A DNA stretch of 12,473 bases, taken from CAZBWS01 sp964495705. GTDB lineage: Bacteria > Pseudomonadota > Gammaproteobacteria > HTCC5015. The notes beneath the pieces are model-generated. The model was not told the DNA's origin. It worked only from the letters and a program-made list of their open reading frames with translations, and did not search any database. The position numbers and the translations under genes were made by a program. The stretch is from contig CAZBWS010000070.1 in assembly GCA_964495705.1 (NCBI GenBank), positions 1 to 12,473 on the forward strand, written 5' to 3'. Shown one piece after another: positions 1 to 6,800 of the stretch (positions are counted from its first letter, which is position 1; the number at the start of each line of letters is the position of its first letter).

Positions 1-80
1 TGGAAGAAGGCCTGCGTTTCGCAATCCGTGAAGGCGGTCGTACCGTTGGCGCTGGTGTTGTAGGTAAGATCACCAAGTAA
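1..80 (+). CDS. tuf: Elongation factor Tu, C-terminal end (partial)
   Basis: Only the last 25 complete codons are inside the window, read in the frame starting at base 3, with the TAA stop at 78-80. The tail contains GLRFAIREGGRTVGAGVV, a signature of domain 3 of bacterial EF-Tu, and ends in GKITK. EF-Tu is the GTPase that carries aminoacyl-tRNA to the ribosomal A site. Its position just before tRNA-Trp, secE and nusG matches the copy called tufB in gammaproteobacteria, but the window cannot show whether a second tuf copy exists. A strong intrinsic terminator follows 37 bases after the stop. Identity is certain from the tail; the tufA/tufB assignment is inference. Confidence 0.97.
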   Translation, partial: EEGLRFAIREGGRTVGAGVVGKITK

Positions 81-117
81 ATACTTGGTTGTAACTGCAT
101 ATTGCGGTTGCATTATG

Positions 118-152
118 AAAACGGGAGTGGCAGAATGCCGCTCCCGTTTTTT
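118..152 (+). terminator. Intrinsic terminator after tuf
   Basis: The arms 121-131 (ACGGGAGTGGC) and 137-147 (GCCGCTCCCGT) pair over 11 positions with one G-T wobble around the five-base loop AGAAT. A run of six T (147-152) follows, and AAA at 118-120 can extend the stem against TTT. This is a textbook Rho-independent terminator for the tuf transcript. Only 27 bases separate it from the tRNA gene. Confidence 0.93.
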
Positions 153-179
153 ACGTTTAGGCGTAGAAAGCAATGAAAT

Positions 180-255
180 AGGTCAGTGGCTCAATTGGTA
201 GAGCATCGGATTCCAAATCCGACGGTTGGGGGTTCAAGTCCCTCCTGACCTGCCA
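180..255 (+). tRNA. tRNA-Trp (anticodon CCA)
   Basis: The 76-base cloverleaf is complete. The acceptor stem AGGTCAG/CTGACCT is fully paired, followed by discriminator G and an encoded CCA end (253-255). The D stem is GCTC/GAGC, the anticodon stem TCGGA/TCCGA with loop TTCCAAA, and the T stem GGGGG/CCCTC (one G-T pair) with loop TTCAAGT. The anticodon CCA is at 213-215 and reads UGG, so the tRNA is for tryptophan. It lies 52 bases before secE, and no terminator separates them, so the two are probably on one transcript and the tRNA is released by processing. A tRNA-Trp between tuf and secE is usual in Pseudomonas-like gammaproteobacteria. Confidence 0.98.
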
Positions 256-307
256 TATTTTGAAAAAATTGGTTGATTATGTCGGCCAATATTGTGAGAT
301 AAGTGAT

Positions 308-676
308 ATGACGGCAAACGCCGAACAAAAAAGCTCAGCATTGGATTACTTAATCCTGTTGTTGGCGTTGGCTGCAGTAGTAGGCGGAGTTTGGGCCTAT
401 TACTACTTTGTAGAGCAATCTAATCTATATGCAGTGGCTAGCGTGATTGCAGCGATGATCGTCGCCCTTGCGCTTACTTATGTAACATCGGTTGGCAAAC
501 TAGCCTGGGGCTATTTGCGAGCATCGCGTACAGAAGTACGCAAAGTCGTTTGGCCTACGCGCCAAGAAACGGTGCAGACGCTAATTATGGTAGCGGTGTT
601 TACGGGTGTGTTGTCTTTATTCCTATTGTTGTGCGATGTGTTGGCCGGCAAGGGAATTGAGCTAATTTTAGCTTAA
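308..676 (+). CDS. secE: Preprotein translocase subunit SecE
   Basis: SecE is the small essential membrane subunit that clamps SecY in the SecYEG export channel of the inner membrane. The 122-residue product is close to the 127 residues of E. coli SecE and has three predicted membrane segments, at about residues 14-35, 40-62 and 90-118. Between the second and third lies the diagnostic cytoplasmic motif RTEVRKVVWPTRQE (about 74-87), which marks the functional core. I chose ATG 308 because MTANAE resembles the family N-terminus; a weak GAG lies about nine bases upstream. The frame is open back to a TTG at 260, but that lies four bases after the tRNA end, has no ribosome binding site and would add 16 unfamilial residues. 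nusG begins nine bases after the stop, so the pair should be co-expressed. Confidence 0.96.
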   Translation: MTANAEQKSSALDYLILLLALAAVVGGVWAYYYFVEQSNLYAVASVIAAMIVALALTYVTSVGKLAWGYLRASRTEVRKVVWPTRQETVQTLIMVAVFTGVLSLFLLLCDVLAGKGIELILA

Positions 677-685
677 GGAGTAGTC

Positions 686-1213
686 ATGCGTTGGTATGTG
701 ATACAGGCCTATTCAGGCTTCGAAGCTAAAGTGAAAGCGTATATGGAAGAGCGTATTGAACGCTTTGCTATGCAGGATCTGTTTGGCGAAATTTTAGTAC
801 CTACTGAAGAAGTGGTTGAAATGCGCGATGGCCAACAGCGCCGCTCAGAGCGTAAGTTTTTCCCAGGCTATGTGTTGGTCAGCATGGAAATGACTGACGA
901 CACTTGGCACCTAGTTAAAGACACGCCTAAGGTATTAGGTTTTATTGGTGGCAAGGCTGACCAGCCTGCACCAATTACGGAAAAAGAAGCGCAGGCGATT
1001 ATGGATCGCGTGCAAGAAAGTGGCGAGAAGCCTAAGCCTAAGTTCTTATTCGAGCCTGGCGAAATGGTTCGCGTGACTGATGGTCCGTTTAACGACTTTA
1101 ACGGTGTTGTTGAAGAAGTGGACTTTGACAAGAGTCGCCTAAAGGTTTCGGTAATGATCTTTGGCCGCTCGACCCCTGTTGAACTTGGCTTTGGCCAGGT
1201 AGAAAAGGGTTAA
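686..1213 (+). CDS. nusG: Transcription termination/antitermination factor NusG
   Basis: NusG binds the RNA polymerase clamp, suppresses pausing, and through its second domain contacts either Rho or ribosomal protein S10. The 175-residue protein has the usual two domains: the NGN domain at about residues 1-110, with the conserved FFPGYVLV segment at 58-65 in the polymerase-facing part, and a KOW domain from about 122, with GEMVRVTDGPFNDFNGVVEEV near 125-145. The start is fixed by AAGGAG at 675-680, five bases before ATG and overlapping the secE stop. It begins MRWYVIQAYSGFE and lacks the few extra N-terminal residues of the 181-residue E. coli protein. An intrinsic terminator follows 12 bases after the stop, making nusG the last gene of its unit. 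Confidence 0.98.
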   Translation: MRWYVIQAYSGFEAKVKAYMEERIERFAMQDLFGEILVPTEEVVEMRDGQQRRSERKFFPGYVLVSMEMTDDTWHLVKDTPKVLGFIGGKADQPAPITEKEAQAIMDRVQESGEKPKPKFLFEPGEMVRVTDGPFNDFNGVVEEVDFDKSRLKVSVMIFGRSTPVELGFGQVEKG

Positions 1214-1225
1214 TAGTATTTTTTG

Positions 1226-1257
1226 AAGCGCGAGCGCCTTGTGGCACTCGCGCTTTT
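1226..1257 (+). terminator. Intrinsic terminator after nusG
   Basis: AAGCGCGAG (1226-1234) pairs perfectly with CTCGCGCTT (1247-1255). Inside, GCC/GGC (1236-1238 with 1243-1245) closes a TTGT loop after one mismatch. T residues run from 1254 to 1257, then GTT. There is no T run on the opposite strand side, so it works only for rightward transcription. It separates secE-nusG from the ribosomal protein genes, as at the same junction in E. coli. Confidence 0.9.
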
Positions 1258-1267
1258 GTTGTCTAAC

Positions 1268-1309
1268 CGGGAAGCTGAACATGCATTGCATAAATAGGCG
1301 TTTGACCCG
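1268..1309 (+). promoter_or_regulatory. Candidate L1 autoregulatory site in the rplK leader
   Basis: Between the nusG terminator and rplK the leader can fold with CGGG (1268-1271) against CCCG (1306-1309). After an unpaired GA (1304-1305) on the 3' side only, AAGC (1272-1275) pairs with GTTT (1300-1303). Two short helices split by an asymmetric loop is the general shape of L1 binding sites, and it sits just before the rplK ribosome binding site (GGAG, 1315-1318). In E. coli, L1 represses rplKA translation from this place. The fold was found by eye and the match to an L1 site is inference. The promoter for rplK must also lie in about 1258-1300, but I see no good consensus boxes. Confidence 0.35.
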
Positions 1310-1326
1310 CAATTGGAGAAACGATC

Positions 1327-1755
1327 ATGGCTAAAAAAATCGAAGCCTATATCAAGTTACAAGTTGCAGCTGGTGCTGCAAACCCTAGCCCACCTGTAGG
1401 CCCAGCCCTTGGTCAGCACGGCGTAAACATTATGGAGTTCTGTAAGGCGTTTAACGCTAAGACGCAGAGCTTGGAATCTGGTCTTCCGGTTCCTGTTGTT
1501 ATTACTGTTTATAACGACCGTAGCTTTACGTTCATCACTAAGACTCCCCCTGCTGCGGTATTGCTGAAGAAAGCTGCTGGCATCAAGAGCGGTTCTGGTC
1601 GCCCTAATACTAATAAAGTAGGCAAGGTTACTCGCGCTCAGTTAGAAGAAATTGCTAACACTAAAGAGCCAGACCTAAACTCTAACGACATCGACGCGGC
1701 TGTTAATATTATCGCTGGTACTGCTCGCAGTATGGGCTTGGAAGTAGAGGGCTAA
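1327..1755 (+). CDS. rplK: 50S ribosomal protein L11
   Basis: L11 binds 23S rRNA at the GTPase-associated centre at the base of the ribosomal stalk, where elongation factors and RelA act. The product is 142 residues, the same length as E. coli L11. The N-terminal domain (about 1-70) carries the proline-rich factor-facing segment NPSPPVGPALGQHGVNIMEF (19-38), and the C-terminal rRNA-binding domain contains KSGSGRPNTNKVG. GGAG at 1315-1318 lies eight bases before the ATG, and MAKKIEAYIKLQV is the expected start. rplA begins two bases after the stop, so the two are translationally linked. Expression is probably controlled by L1 binding in the leader. Confidence 0.99.
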   Translation: MAKKIEAYIKLQVAAGAANPSPPVGPALGQHGVNIMEFCKAFNAKTQSLESGLPVPVVITVYNDRSFTFITKTPPAAVLLKKAAGIKSGSGRPNTNKVGKVTRAQLEEIANTKEPDLNSNDIDAAVNIIAGTARSMGLEVEG

Positions 1756-1757
1756 TC

Positions 1758-2447
1758 ATGACTAAGCTTACTAAACGTGCAAAGGCTATCGCTGAAAAAG
1801 TTGAAGCTGGAAAAGTTTACTCTGCGGATGAAGCATTTGCTTTGTTGTCTGAGTTGTCTACGACTAAGTTTACAGAGTCTGTAGATGTTGCTGTGAACTT
1901 GGGTGTTGATCCTCGTAAATCAGATCAGAACGTACGTAGCTCTACGGTACTTCCAAAGGGTACTGGCCAGACTATCCGCGTTGCGGTATTTGCTCAAGGC
2001 GAGAACGCTGAGAAGGCAAAAGCAGCGGGCGCTGACATCGTCGGTTTTGACGATCTAGCAGCAGAAATCAAAGGCGGCATGATGGACTTTGACGTAGTGG
2101 TTGCTACGCCAGACGCTATGCGTGTTGTTGGCCAGTTGGGTACGGTACTGGGTCCTCGCGGCCTAATGCCTAACCCTAAGGTTGGAACAGTGACTGCTGA
2201 TGTAACTACAGCGGTTAATAATGCTAAAGCAGGTCAGGTGCGCTACCGCACAGACAAAGCGGGCATCATCCACTGCATCATCGGCAAGGCAAACTTTGCT
2301 GCCGCCGATCTAAAAGAAAACCTAGTAGCGTTGGTTGCTGACCTGAATAAGGCCAAGCCAGCATCTGCTAAGGGCGTATACCTGAAGCGCGTTACCGTGT
2401 CTTCTACTATGGGTCCTGGCTTACAAGTAGACGTTAGCTCTCTGTAA
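1758..2447 (+). CDS. rplA: 50S ribosomal protein L1
   Basis: L1 forms the mobile arm of the 50S subunit that helps move deacylated tRNA out of the E site, and in many bacteria it also represses its own operon mRNA. The 229 residues are close to the 234 of E. coli. The family core is clear: an N-terminal part with FTESVDVAVNLGVDPRKSDQ, a central LGTVLGPRGLMPNPKVGTV segment, and a C-terminal part ending with the SSTMGPGLQVD motif. The ATG lies two bases after the rplK stop, with AGAGGG at the end of rplK as its ribosome binding site. A nearly 300-base gene-free leader follows, so rplA ends the first half of the ribosomal protein block. Confidence 0.99.
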   Translation: MTKLTKRAKAIAEKVEAGKVYSADEAFALLSELSTTKFTESVDVAVNLGVDPRKSDQNVRSSTVLPKGTGQTIRVAVFAQGENAEKAKAAGADIVGFDDLAAEIKGGMMDFDVVVATPDAMRVVGQLGTVLGPRGLMPNPKVGTVTADVTTAVNNAKAGQVRYRTDKAGIIHCIIGKANFAAADLKENLVALVADLNKAKPASAKGVYLKRVTVSSTMGPGLQVDVSSL

Positions 2448-2455
2448 GTAAAGTT

Positions 2456-2497
2456 ATGCGGATGGGCTGGAAGGCATGCTTTCTAGCCTATCCGCAT
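2456..2497 (+). repeat. 18-bp hairpin after rplA without a T run
   Basis: 2456-2473 pairs with 2480-2497 over 18 positions with three G-T wobbles around the loop GCATGC; the outer 13 pairs are ATGCGGATGGGCT with AGCCTATCCGCAT. It starts nine bases after the rplA stop. What follows is TTAGGCG, not a T run, so it is unlikely to terminate transcription. It may protect the rplKA 3' end or be an RNase III processing site; the sequence does not decide between them. Confidence 0.7.
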
Positions 2498-2529
2498 TAG
2501 GCGACGTACACGTAGTGTGTGTTGTCTAA

Positions 2530-2689
2530 GACCGTAGGTGTGGCATTGCCACTTAAATATTAGCCCGCTGAAGAGCGACGTTAATAGCCTACGCAGACGG
2601 TCGCCTGGAAAGTTTGAATATCCCACGGGGTGGACGGGCTTGAAAGGTATGCCGTAAGGCGACAAAGCTAAGCTGTTTTTGGCTTTGTC
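2530..2689 (+). promoter_or_regulatory. Structured rplJL leader, probable L10 leader
   Basis: The 296 bases between rplA and rplJ hold no convincing gene. They hold dense alternative base pairing: GACCG plus TAGG (2530-2538) with CCTA plus CGGTC (2587-2602); GTGGC/GCCAC (2540-2552); AGCCCG (2562-2567) with CGGGCT (2635-2640); GTCGCCT (2600-2606) with AGGCGAC (2657-2663); and GACAAAGC (2661-2668) with GCTTTGTC (2682-2689). Several of these exclude one another. In E. coli and many other bacteria the L10-L12 complex binds a structured leader at this exact place to repress rplJL translation. Position, length and structure fit that role; I could not check it against the L10 leader model. Confidence 0.65.
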
Positions 2690-2701
2690 ATTTGAGTAGC
2701 T

Positions 2702-2720
2702 GAGGGAGGTGTGAAAACAC
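2702..2720 (+). promoter_or_regulatory. Upstream Shine-Dalgarno-like site and small GAAA hairpin
   Basis: GAGGGAGGT at 2702-2710 is the strongest Shine-Dalgarno-like string in the leader, but it lies about 34 bases before the rplJ ATG. It runs into a small hairpin, GTGT (2709-2712) GAAA ACAC (2717-2720), closed by a GNRA-type tetraloop. The true start is served by GGAGA at 2733-2737. The upstream site may be a ribosome standby site or part of the L10 control region; this is inference. Confidence 0.4.
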
Positions 2721-2743
2721 TGAACTCATGTCGGAGAAGACGA

Positions 2744-3271
2744 ATGGCTTTAACTCTTGCACAAAAGCAACAAGTTGTTACTGAAGTGTCTGAAGTTGCC
2801 GCCAATGCGCTCTCTGTAGTGGCTGCGGAATATCACGGTCTTGAAGTAGAGCATATGACTGCTCTACGTGCTCAAGCGCGTGAGAAAGGCGTTTACTTGC
2901 GTGTTGTTAAAAACACACTCGCTAAGCGTGCCGTAGCAGGTACAGAGTTTGAATGCATGCAATCCGGCTTTGTTGGCCCACTGGTTCTAGCATTTTCTCA
3001 GGAAGATCTAGGTTCAGCAGCGCGAGTCATGAAAGACTTCGCTAAGGAAAACGAAGCACTACAAGTGAAGATGGTAGCAGTAGGTGGCGAATTATTCGGC
3101 GCTGAAAGCTTGGATCGAGTGGCGGCATTGCCGACGCGCGACGAAGCACTGTCGAAGTTGTTGGGTACTATGCAAGCGCCTATCGCCAAGTTGGCTAGCA
3201 CTCTTAATGAAGTGCCGACCAAAGTTGCGCGTGTATTGGCAGCAGTGAAAGACGCGAAAGACGCGGCTTAA
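2744..3271 (+). CDS. rplJ: 50S ribosomal protein L10
   Basis: L10 anchors the L7/L12 dimers to 23S rRNA and so forms the base of the ribosomal stalk; with L12 it also represses its own mRNA. The 175-residue product (165 in E. coli) has the N-terminal globular rRNA-binding domain with YHGLEVEHMTALR (about 30-42) and VVKNTLAKRA (54-63). A C-terminal helix beyond about 140, rich in Ala, Lys and Val (VPTKVARVLAAVKDAKDAA), is the L12-binding part. ATG 2744 was chosen because MALTLAQKQQVV is the family start and GGAGA lies six bases upstream. An in-frame GTG at 2711 would add 11 basic residues and abuts its Shine-Dalgarno-like string directly, so it is unlikely. rplL follows after 49 bases. Confidence 0.98.
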   Translation: MALTLAQKQQVVTEVSEVAANALSVVAAEYHGLEVEHMTALRAQAREKGVYLRVVKNTLAKRAVAGTEFECMQSGFVGPLVLAFSQEDLGSAARVMKDFAKENEALQVKMVAVGGELFGAESLDRVAALPTRDEALSKLLGTMQAPIAKLASTLNEVPTKVARVLAAVKDAKDAA

Positions 3272-3320
3272 GCTTTAATATTTTTTGTTTTATTTAACCT
3301 TTTAAGTTTTGGAGAATCCC

Positions 3321-3698
3321 ATGGCTGTAACTAAAGATGAGATCCTAGAAGCAATCTCTAACATGTCTGTAATGGACGTTGTTGAGCTAATCGCTGATAT
3401 GGAAGAGAAGTTCGGTGTAACTGCTGCTGCAGCAGCACCTGTAATGATGGCAGCTGGCGGCGACGCTGGCGGCGCAGCAGAAGCTCAAACTGAGTTTGAC
3501 GTTGTAATGACTAGCTTCGGCGGCAACAAAGTTGCTGTTATTAAAGCAGTTCGCGCTATCACAGGTCTTGGCCTGAAAGAAGCTAAGACTATGGTCGAAA
3601 GCTGCCCAGCTAGCGTTAAAGAAGGCGTTGAGCAGGCAGAAGCTGACGACGTTAAGAAGCAGCTTGAAGAAGCTGGCGCTGAAGTTGAGATCAAGTAA
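3321..3698 (+). CDS. rplL: 50S ribosomal protein L7/L12
   Basis: L7/L12 is the multicopy flexible stalk protein that recruits and activates translational GTPases. The 125-residue protein (121 in E. coli) has an N-terminal dimerisation and L10-binding domain (1-33), an alanine- and glycine-rich hinge (about 35-55), and the C-terminal factor-binding domain from about 58, with GGNKVAVIKAVRAITGLGLKEAK (67-89, written here in part: NKVAVIKAVRAITGLGL). It ends EEAGAEVEIK. ATG 3321 starts the classic MAVTKDEILEAI, with GGAG at 3311-3314; an in-frame ATG four codons upstream overlaps the AT-rich spacer and precedes that GGAG, so it is not used. Its high copy number need fits the attenuator after it, which would lower rpoBC expression relative to rplL. 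Confidence 0.98.
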   Translation: MAVTKDEILEAISNMSVMDVVELIADMEEKFGVTAAAAAPVMMAAGGDAGGAAEAQTEFDVVMTSFGGNKVAVIKAVRAITGLGLKEAKTMVESCPASVKEGVEQAEADDVKKQLEEAGAEVEIK

Positions 3699-3703
3699 TC
3701 TAC

Positions 3704-3762
3704 CTGAATTGAATTCAGAGTTAATTACTACTCAGCTCGCGATATAGAATAATCTATATCGC
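3704..3762 (+). repeat. Two hairpins at the start of the rplL-rpoB spacer
   Basis: CTGAA (3704-3708) pairs with TTCAG (3714-3718). Then a perfect 10-bp stem forms between 3739-3748 and 3753-3762 (GCGATATAGA with TCTATATCGC) around a four-base loop. Neither has a T run, so they are not terminators. In E. coli an RNase III cut site lies in this spacer, and the 10-bp stem, together with the hairpin after it, is a plausible counterpart. The pairing is visible; the processing role is inference. Confidence 0.6.
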
Positions 3763-3764
3763 AC

Positions 3765-3797
3765 GGCTAGCATTCCACTATGGGATGCTGGCCTTTT
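3765..3797 (+). terminator. Terminator-like attenuator between rplL and rpoB
   Basis: GGCTAGCATTCC (3765-3776) pairs with GGGATGCTGGCC (3782-3793) over 12 positions with two G-T wobbles around the loop ACTAT. TTTT follows at 3794-3797, and more T-rich sequence after CCCG. The T run is short and interrupted, so termination is probably partial. An attenuator here is established in E. coli, where it lets rplL be transcribed more than rpoBC. Since rpoB has no obvious promoter of its own in the spacer, most rpoBC transcripts likely read through this site. Confidence 0.75.
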
Positions 3798-3840
3798 CCC
3801 GTTTTAATATTCGGGTGTATTTACAAATACCGCTATGCGG
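3798..3840 (+). repeat. Three short inverted repeats before rpoB
   Basis: CCCG (3798-3801) can pair with CGGG (3812-3815), GTATT (3817-3821) with AATAC (3826-3830), and CCGC (3830-3833) with GCGG (3837-3840). Each is short and weak alone, but they follow directly on the attenuator. They lie 55 to 97 bases before the rpoB start, leaving the ribosome binding site itself unpaired. No function can be assigned from the sequence. Confidence 0.45.
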
Positions 3841-3894
3841 ATAGTCTGTGATGGCGATATTTGTGAATACAACCCAAGTGAAAGAGGAACACTG

Positions 3895-6800
3895 ATGGCC
3901 TATACATTCACTGAGAAGAAGCGAATCCGTAAAGATTTTGGTAAACGTCCTGCAGTACTGGACATTCCATTTTTGCTACAGACTCAACTTGAGTCCTATC
4001 GCGATTTCTTACAATTAGACAATAAAATTGACGATCGAAAAGAAAGCGGCTTACACGCGGCTTTCAGTTCAGTGTTTCCTATTATCAGCTACTCGGGCCA
4101 CGTTAGCCTAGAGTACGTGACTTACCGTTTAGGTGAGCCAGGCTTTGATGTGCGCGAGTGTAAAATTCGCGGCTTAACTTACTCTGCTCCACTGCGCGTC
4201 AACGTGCGCTTGGTTATCCGCGATAAGGACAACCATGAAAAGATTAAGGAAGTGAAGGAGCAGGAAGTCTACATGGGCGAAATGCCTTTGATGACTGAGA
4301 CGGGCACCTTTGTGATCAACGGTACTGAGCGAGTAATCGTTTCTCAGTTGCACCGCTCTCCTGGAGTGTTCTTTGACCACGATAAGGGCAAGACACACTC
4401 TTCAGGTAAGCTACTGTTCTCTGCACGCGTTATCCCTTACCGCGGTTCTTGGTTGGACTTTGAGTTCGATCCTAAGGATTGCCTATTCGTACGTATTGAC
4501 CGTCGTCGTAAACTACCCGCCTCTATCTTACTGCGCTCATTGGGCTTCAGTAATATCGATATGCTGGACATGTTCTTCGACAAGCACGATTTGCATACCC
4601 AAGACGAAGGCTTCCAGCTTGAGCTAGTGCCTGAGCGTCTACGTGGTGAAATTGCTGCCTTTGATATTAAGGCAGGCAAGAAGGTTATCGTTGAAACGGG
4701 TCGCCGTATCACTATGCGTCACATCCGCGAGCTTGAAAAAGCCGGCGTAGATAAGCTAGACGTGCCAGATGAGTGGGTGTTGGGCAAGCGCCTATCCCAC
4801 GACATGGTTGACGCTGCTACTGGTGAGCTATTGATTGCTGCTAACGGCGAGCTAAGCGAAGAGCGCCTTGAGCAGATCCGCGAAGCGGGTATTAAGGACT
4901 TTAAGGTTCTTTATACTAACGATTTGGATCGCGGCCCTTACATGTCTTCTACATTGGACATCGACCCATCTACGACAGACCTAGAAGCACAGGTAGAAAT
5001 CTACCGTATGATGCGCCCTGGCGAGCCGCCAACTAAGGATGCTGCACAGGCACTATTTAAGAATCTGTTTTTCTCTGCTGATCGCTATGACCTATCTGCG
5101 GTGGGTCGTATGAAGTTTAACCGTCGCCTAGAGCGCGAAGGTGAGACAGGATCTGGCACACTGGACAACGACGACATCTTGGATGTGATGAAGGAAATCA
5201 TCAATATCCGCAACGGTAATGGCCAGGTTGATGATATTGATCACCTAGGTAACCGTCGTGTGCGTTGCGTTGGTGAAATGGCTGAGAATGCCTTCCGCGT
5301 TGGTCTAGTACGTGTTGAGCGTGCGGTTAAAGAGCGTTTGTCGCTGGTTGAGTCTGAAGGTCTTGTACCTCAGGATATCATCAACGCCAAGCCCGTTTCT
5401 GCTGCGGTTAAAGAGTTCTTCGGCTCTAGCCAGCTGTCCCAGTTCATGGACCAAAACAACCCGCTTTCAGAAGTCACGCACAAGCGCCGTATTTCTGCCT
5501 TAGGCCCGGGTGGCCTTACCCGTGAGCGAGCTGGTTTTGAAGTACGTGACGTACACGCAACTCACTACGGACGCGTATGTCCTATTGAGACGCCAGAGGG
5601 ACCAAACATTGGTTTGATCAACTCTCTTGCACTGTATGCACAAACGAACAGCTATGGTTTTATTGAAACACCTTACCGTCGCGTTGTTGACGGTGTGGCT
5701 ACGGATGAGATCGACTACCTTTCTGCGATTGAAGAAAACCGCTATGTGATTGCTCAGGCAAACACCGACATGGACGAGAACAAGCGCATTACTGGCGACT
5801 TGATTTCTTGCCGTCACATGAATGAATTCTCCCTGTCTACGGCAGACAAGATTCAGTATATGGATGTTTCGCCTCGCCAGATCGTATCGGTAGCGGCATC
5901 GATGATTCCATTCTTGGAGCACGATGACGCCAACCGAGCGTTGATGGGATCAAACATGCAACGCCAGGCCGTTCCTACATTGCGTGCTGATAAGCCCCTA
6001 GTAGGTACAGGCATGGAGCGCACAGTCGCGATGGACTCTGGTGCTGCGGTTCGCGCCAAGCGCGGCGGCTTCATCGACTCTGTGGATGCGAGCCGTATTG
6101 TTGTTCGTGTCAACGACGACGAGACGATTGCGGGCGAGACAGGCGTAGACATCTACACCATGACGAAGTACACCCGTTCTAACCAGAACACCTGTGTAAA
6201 CCAACGCCCTCTCGTTAAGCCTGGCGACGTTATCGCCCGCGGCGATACATTGGCAGATGGCCCTTCAACTGACTTAGGTGAGTTGGCATTGGGTCAGAAC
6301 ATGCTAGTGGCGTTTATGCCTTGGAATGGTTACAACTACGAAGATTCCATCTTGATCTCTGAGCGTGTTGTTCAGGAAGATCGCTTCACCACCATTCATA
6401 TCCTAGAGCAAACTTGTGTTGCCCGTGATACCAAGCTGGGCCCAGAGGAAATCTCTGCGGATATCCCTAACGTATCTGAGTCACTACTAAGCAAGCTAGA
6501 TGAATCTGGTATTGTTTACGTGGGCGCTGAGGTTAAGCCTGGGGATATCTTGGTAGGTAAGGTTACACCGAAGGGTGAAACCCAGTTGACACCAGAAGAG
6601 AAGCTACTGCGTGCCATCTTCGGCGAGAAAGCTTCTGATGTTAAGGATACGTCCTTGCGTACAGGTTCTGGTACAACCGGTACCGTTATCGACGTACGCG
6701 TATTTACTCGTGACGGCGTCGAGAAAGACTCTCGTGCTCTTGATATCGAAAAGACTGAGCTAGCTCAGGTTCGCAAGGACCTGAACGATCGCATGCGCAT

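Noticed and set aside
260..307. N-terminal extension of secE from a TTG start
   Set aside because: It begins four bases after the tRNA CCA end, has no ribosome binding site, and encodes 16 residues unlike SecE; ATG 308 gives the family N-terminus.
1302..1307. TTGACC as a -35 box before rplK
   Set aside because: A matching -10 box would fall on the rplK start codon, leaving no leader or ribosome binding site.
1257..2529. Shared string TGTTGTCTAA before rplK (1257-1266) and before rplJ (2520-2529)
   Set aside because: Its core TGTTGTCT also occurs inside secE and rplA coding sequence, and no suitably spaced -10 box follows either copy, so it is probably chance.
2483..2665. Minus-strand 60-codon open frame in the rplA-rplJ spacer
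   Set aside because: It runs across the structured leader, has no recognisable motif or family resemblance, and its arginine-rich sequence looks like translated stems.
2711..2743. rplJ start at GTG 2711
   Set aside because: The GGAGGT string directly abuts the GTG, leaving no spacing, and the 11 added residues are not found in L10; ATG 2744 has a properly spaced GGAGA.
2728..2784. Short upstream frame of 18 codons from ATG 2728 overlapping rplJ
   Set aside because: The nearest Shine-Dalgarno-like string is about 18 bases away, too far, and the peptide has no familiar features.
3835..3894. 20-residue extension of rpoB from ATG 3835
   Set aside because: The ATG lies within a hairpin region with no ribosome binding site, and the family N-terminus begins at 3895 behind GAGGA.
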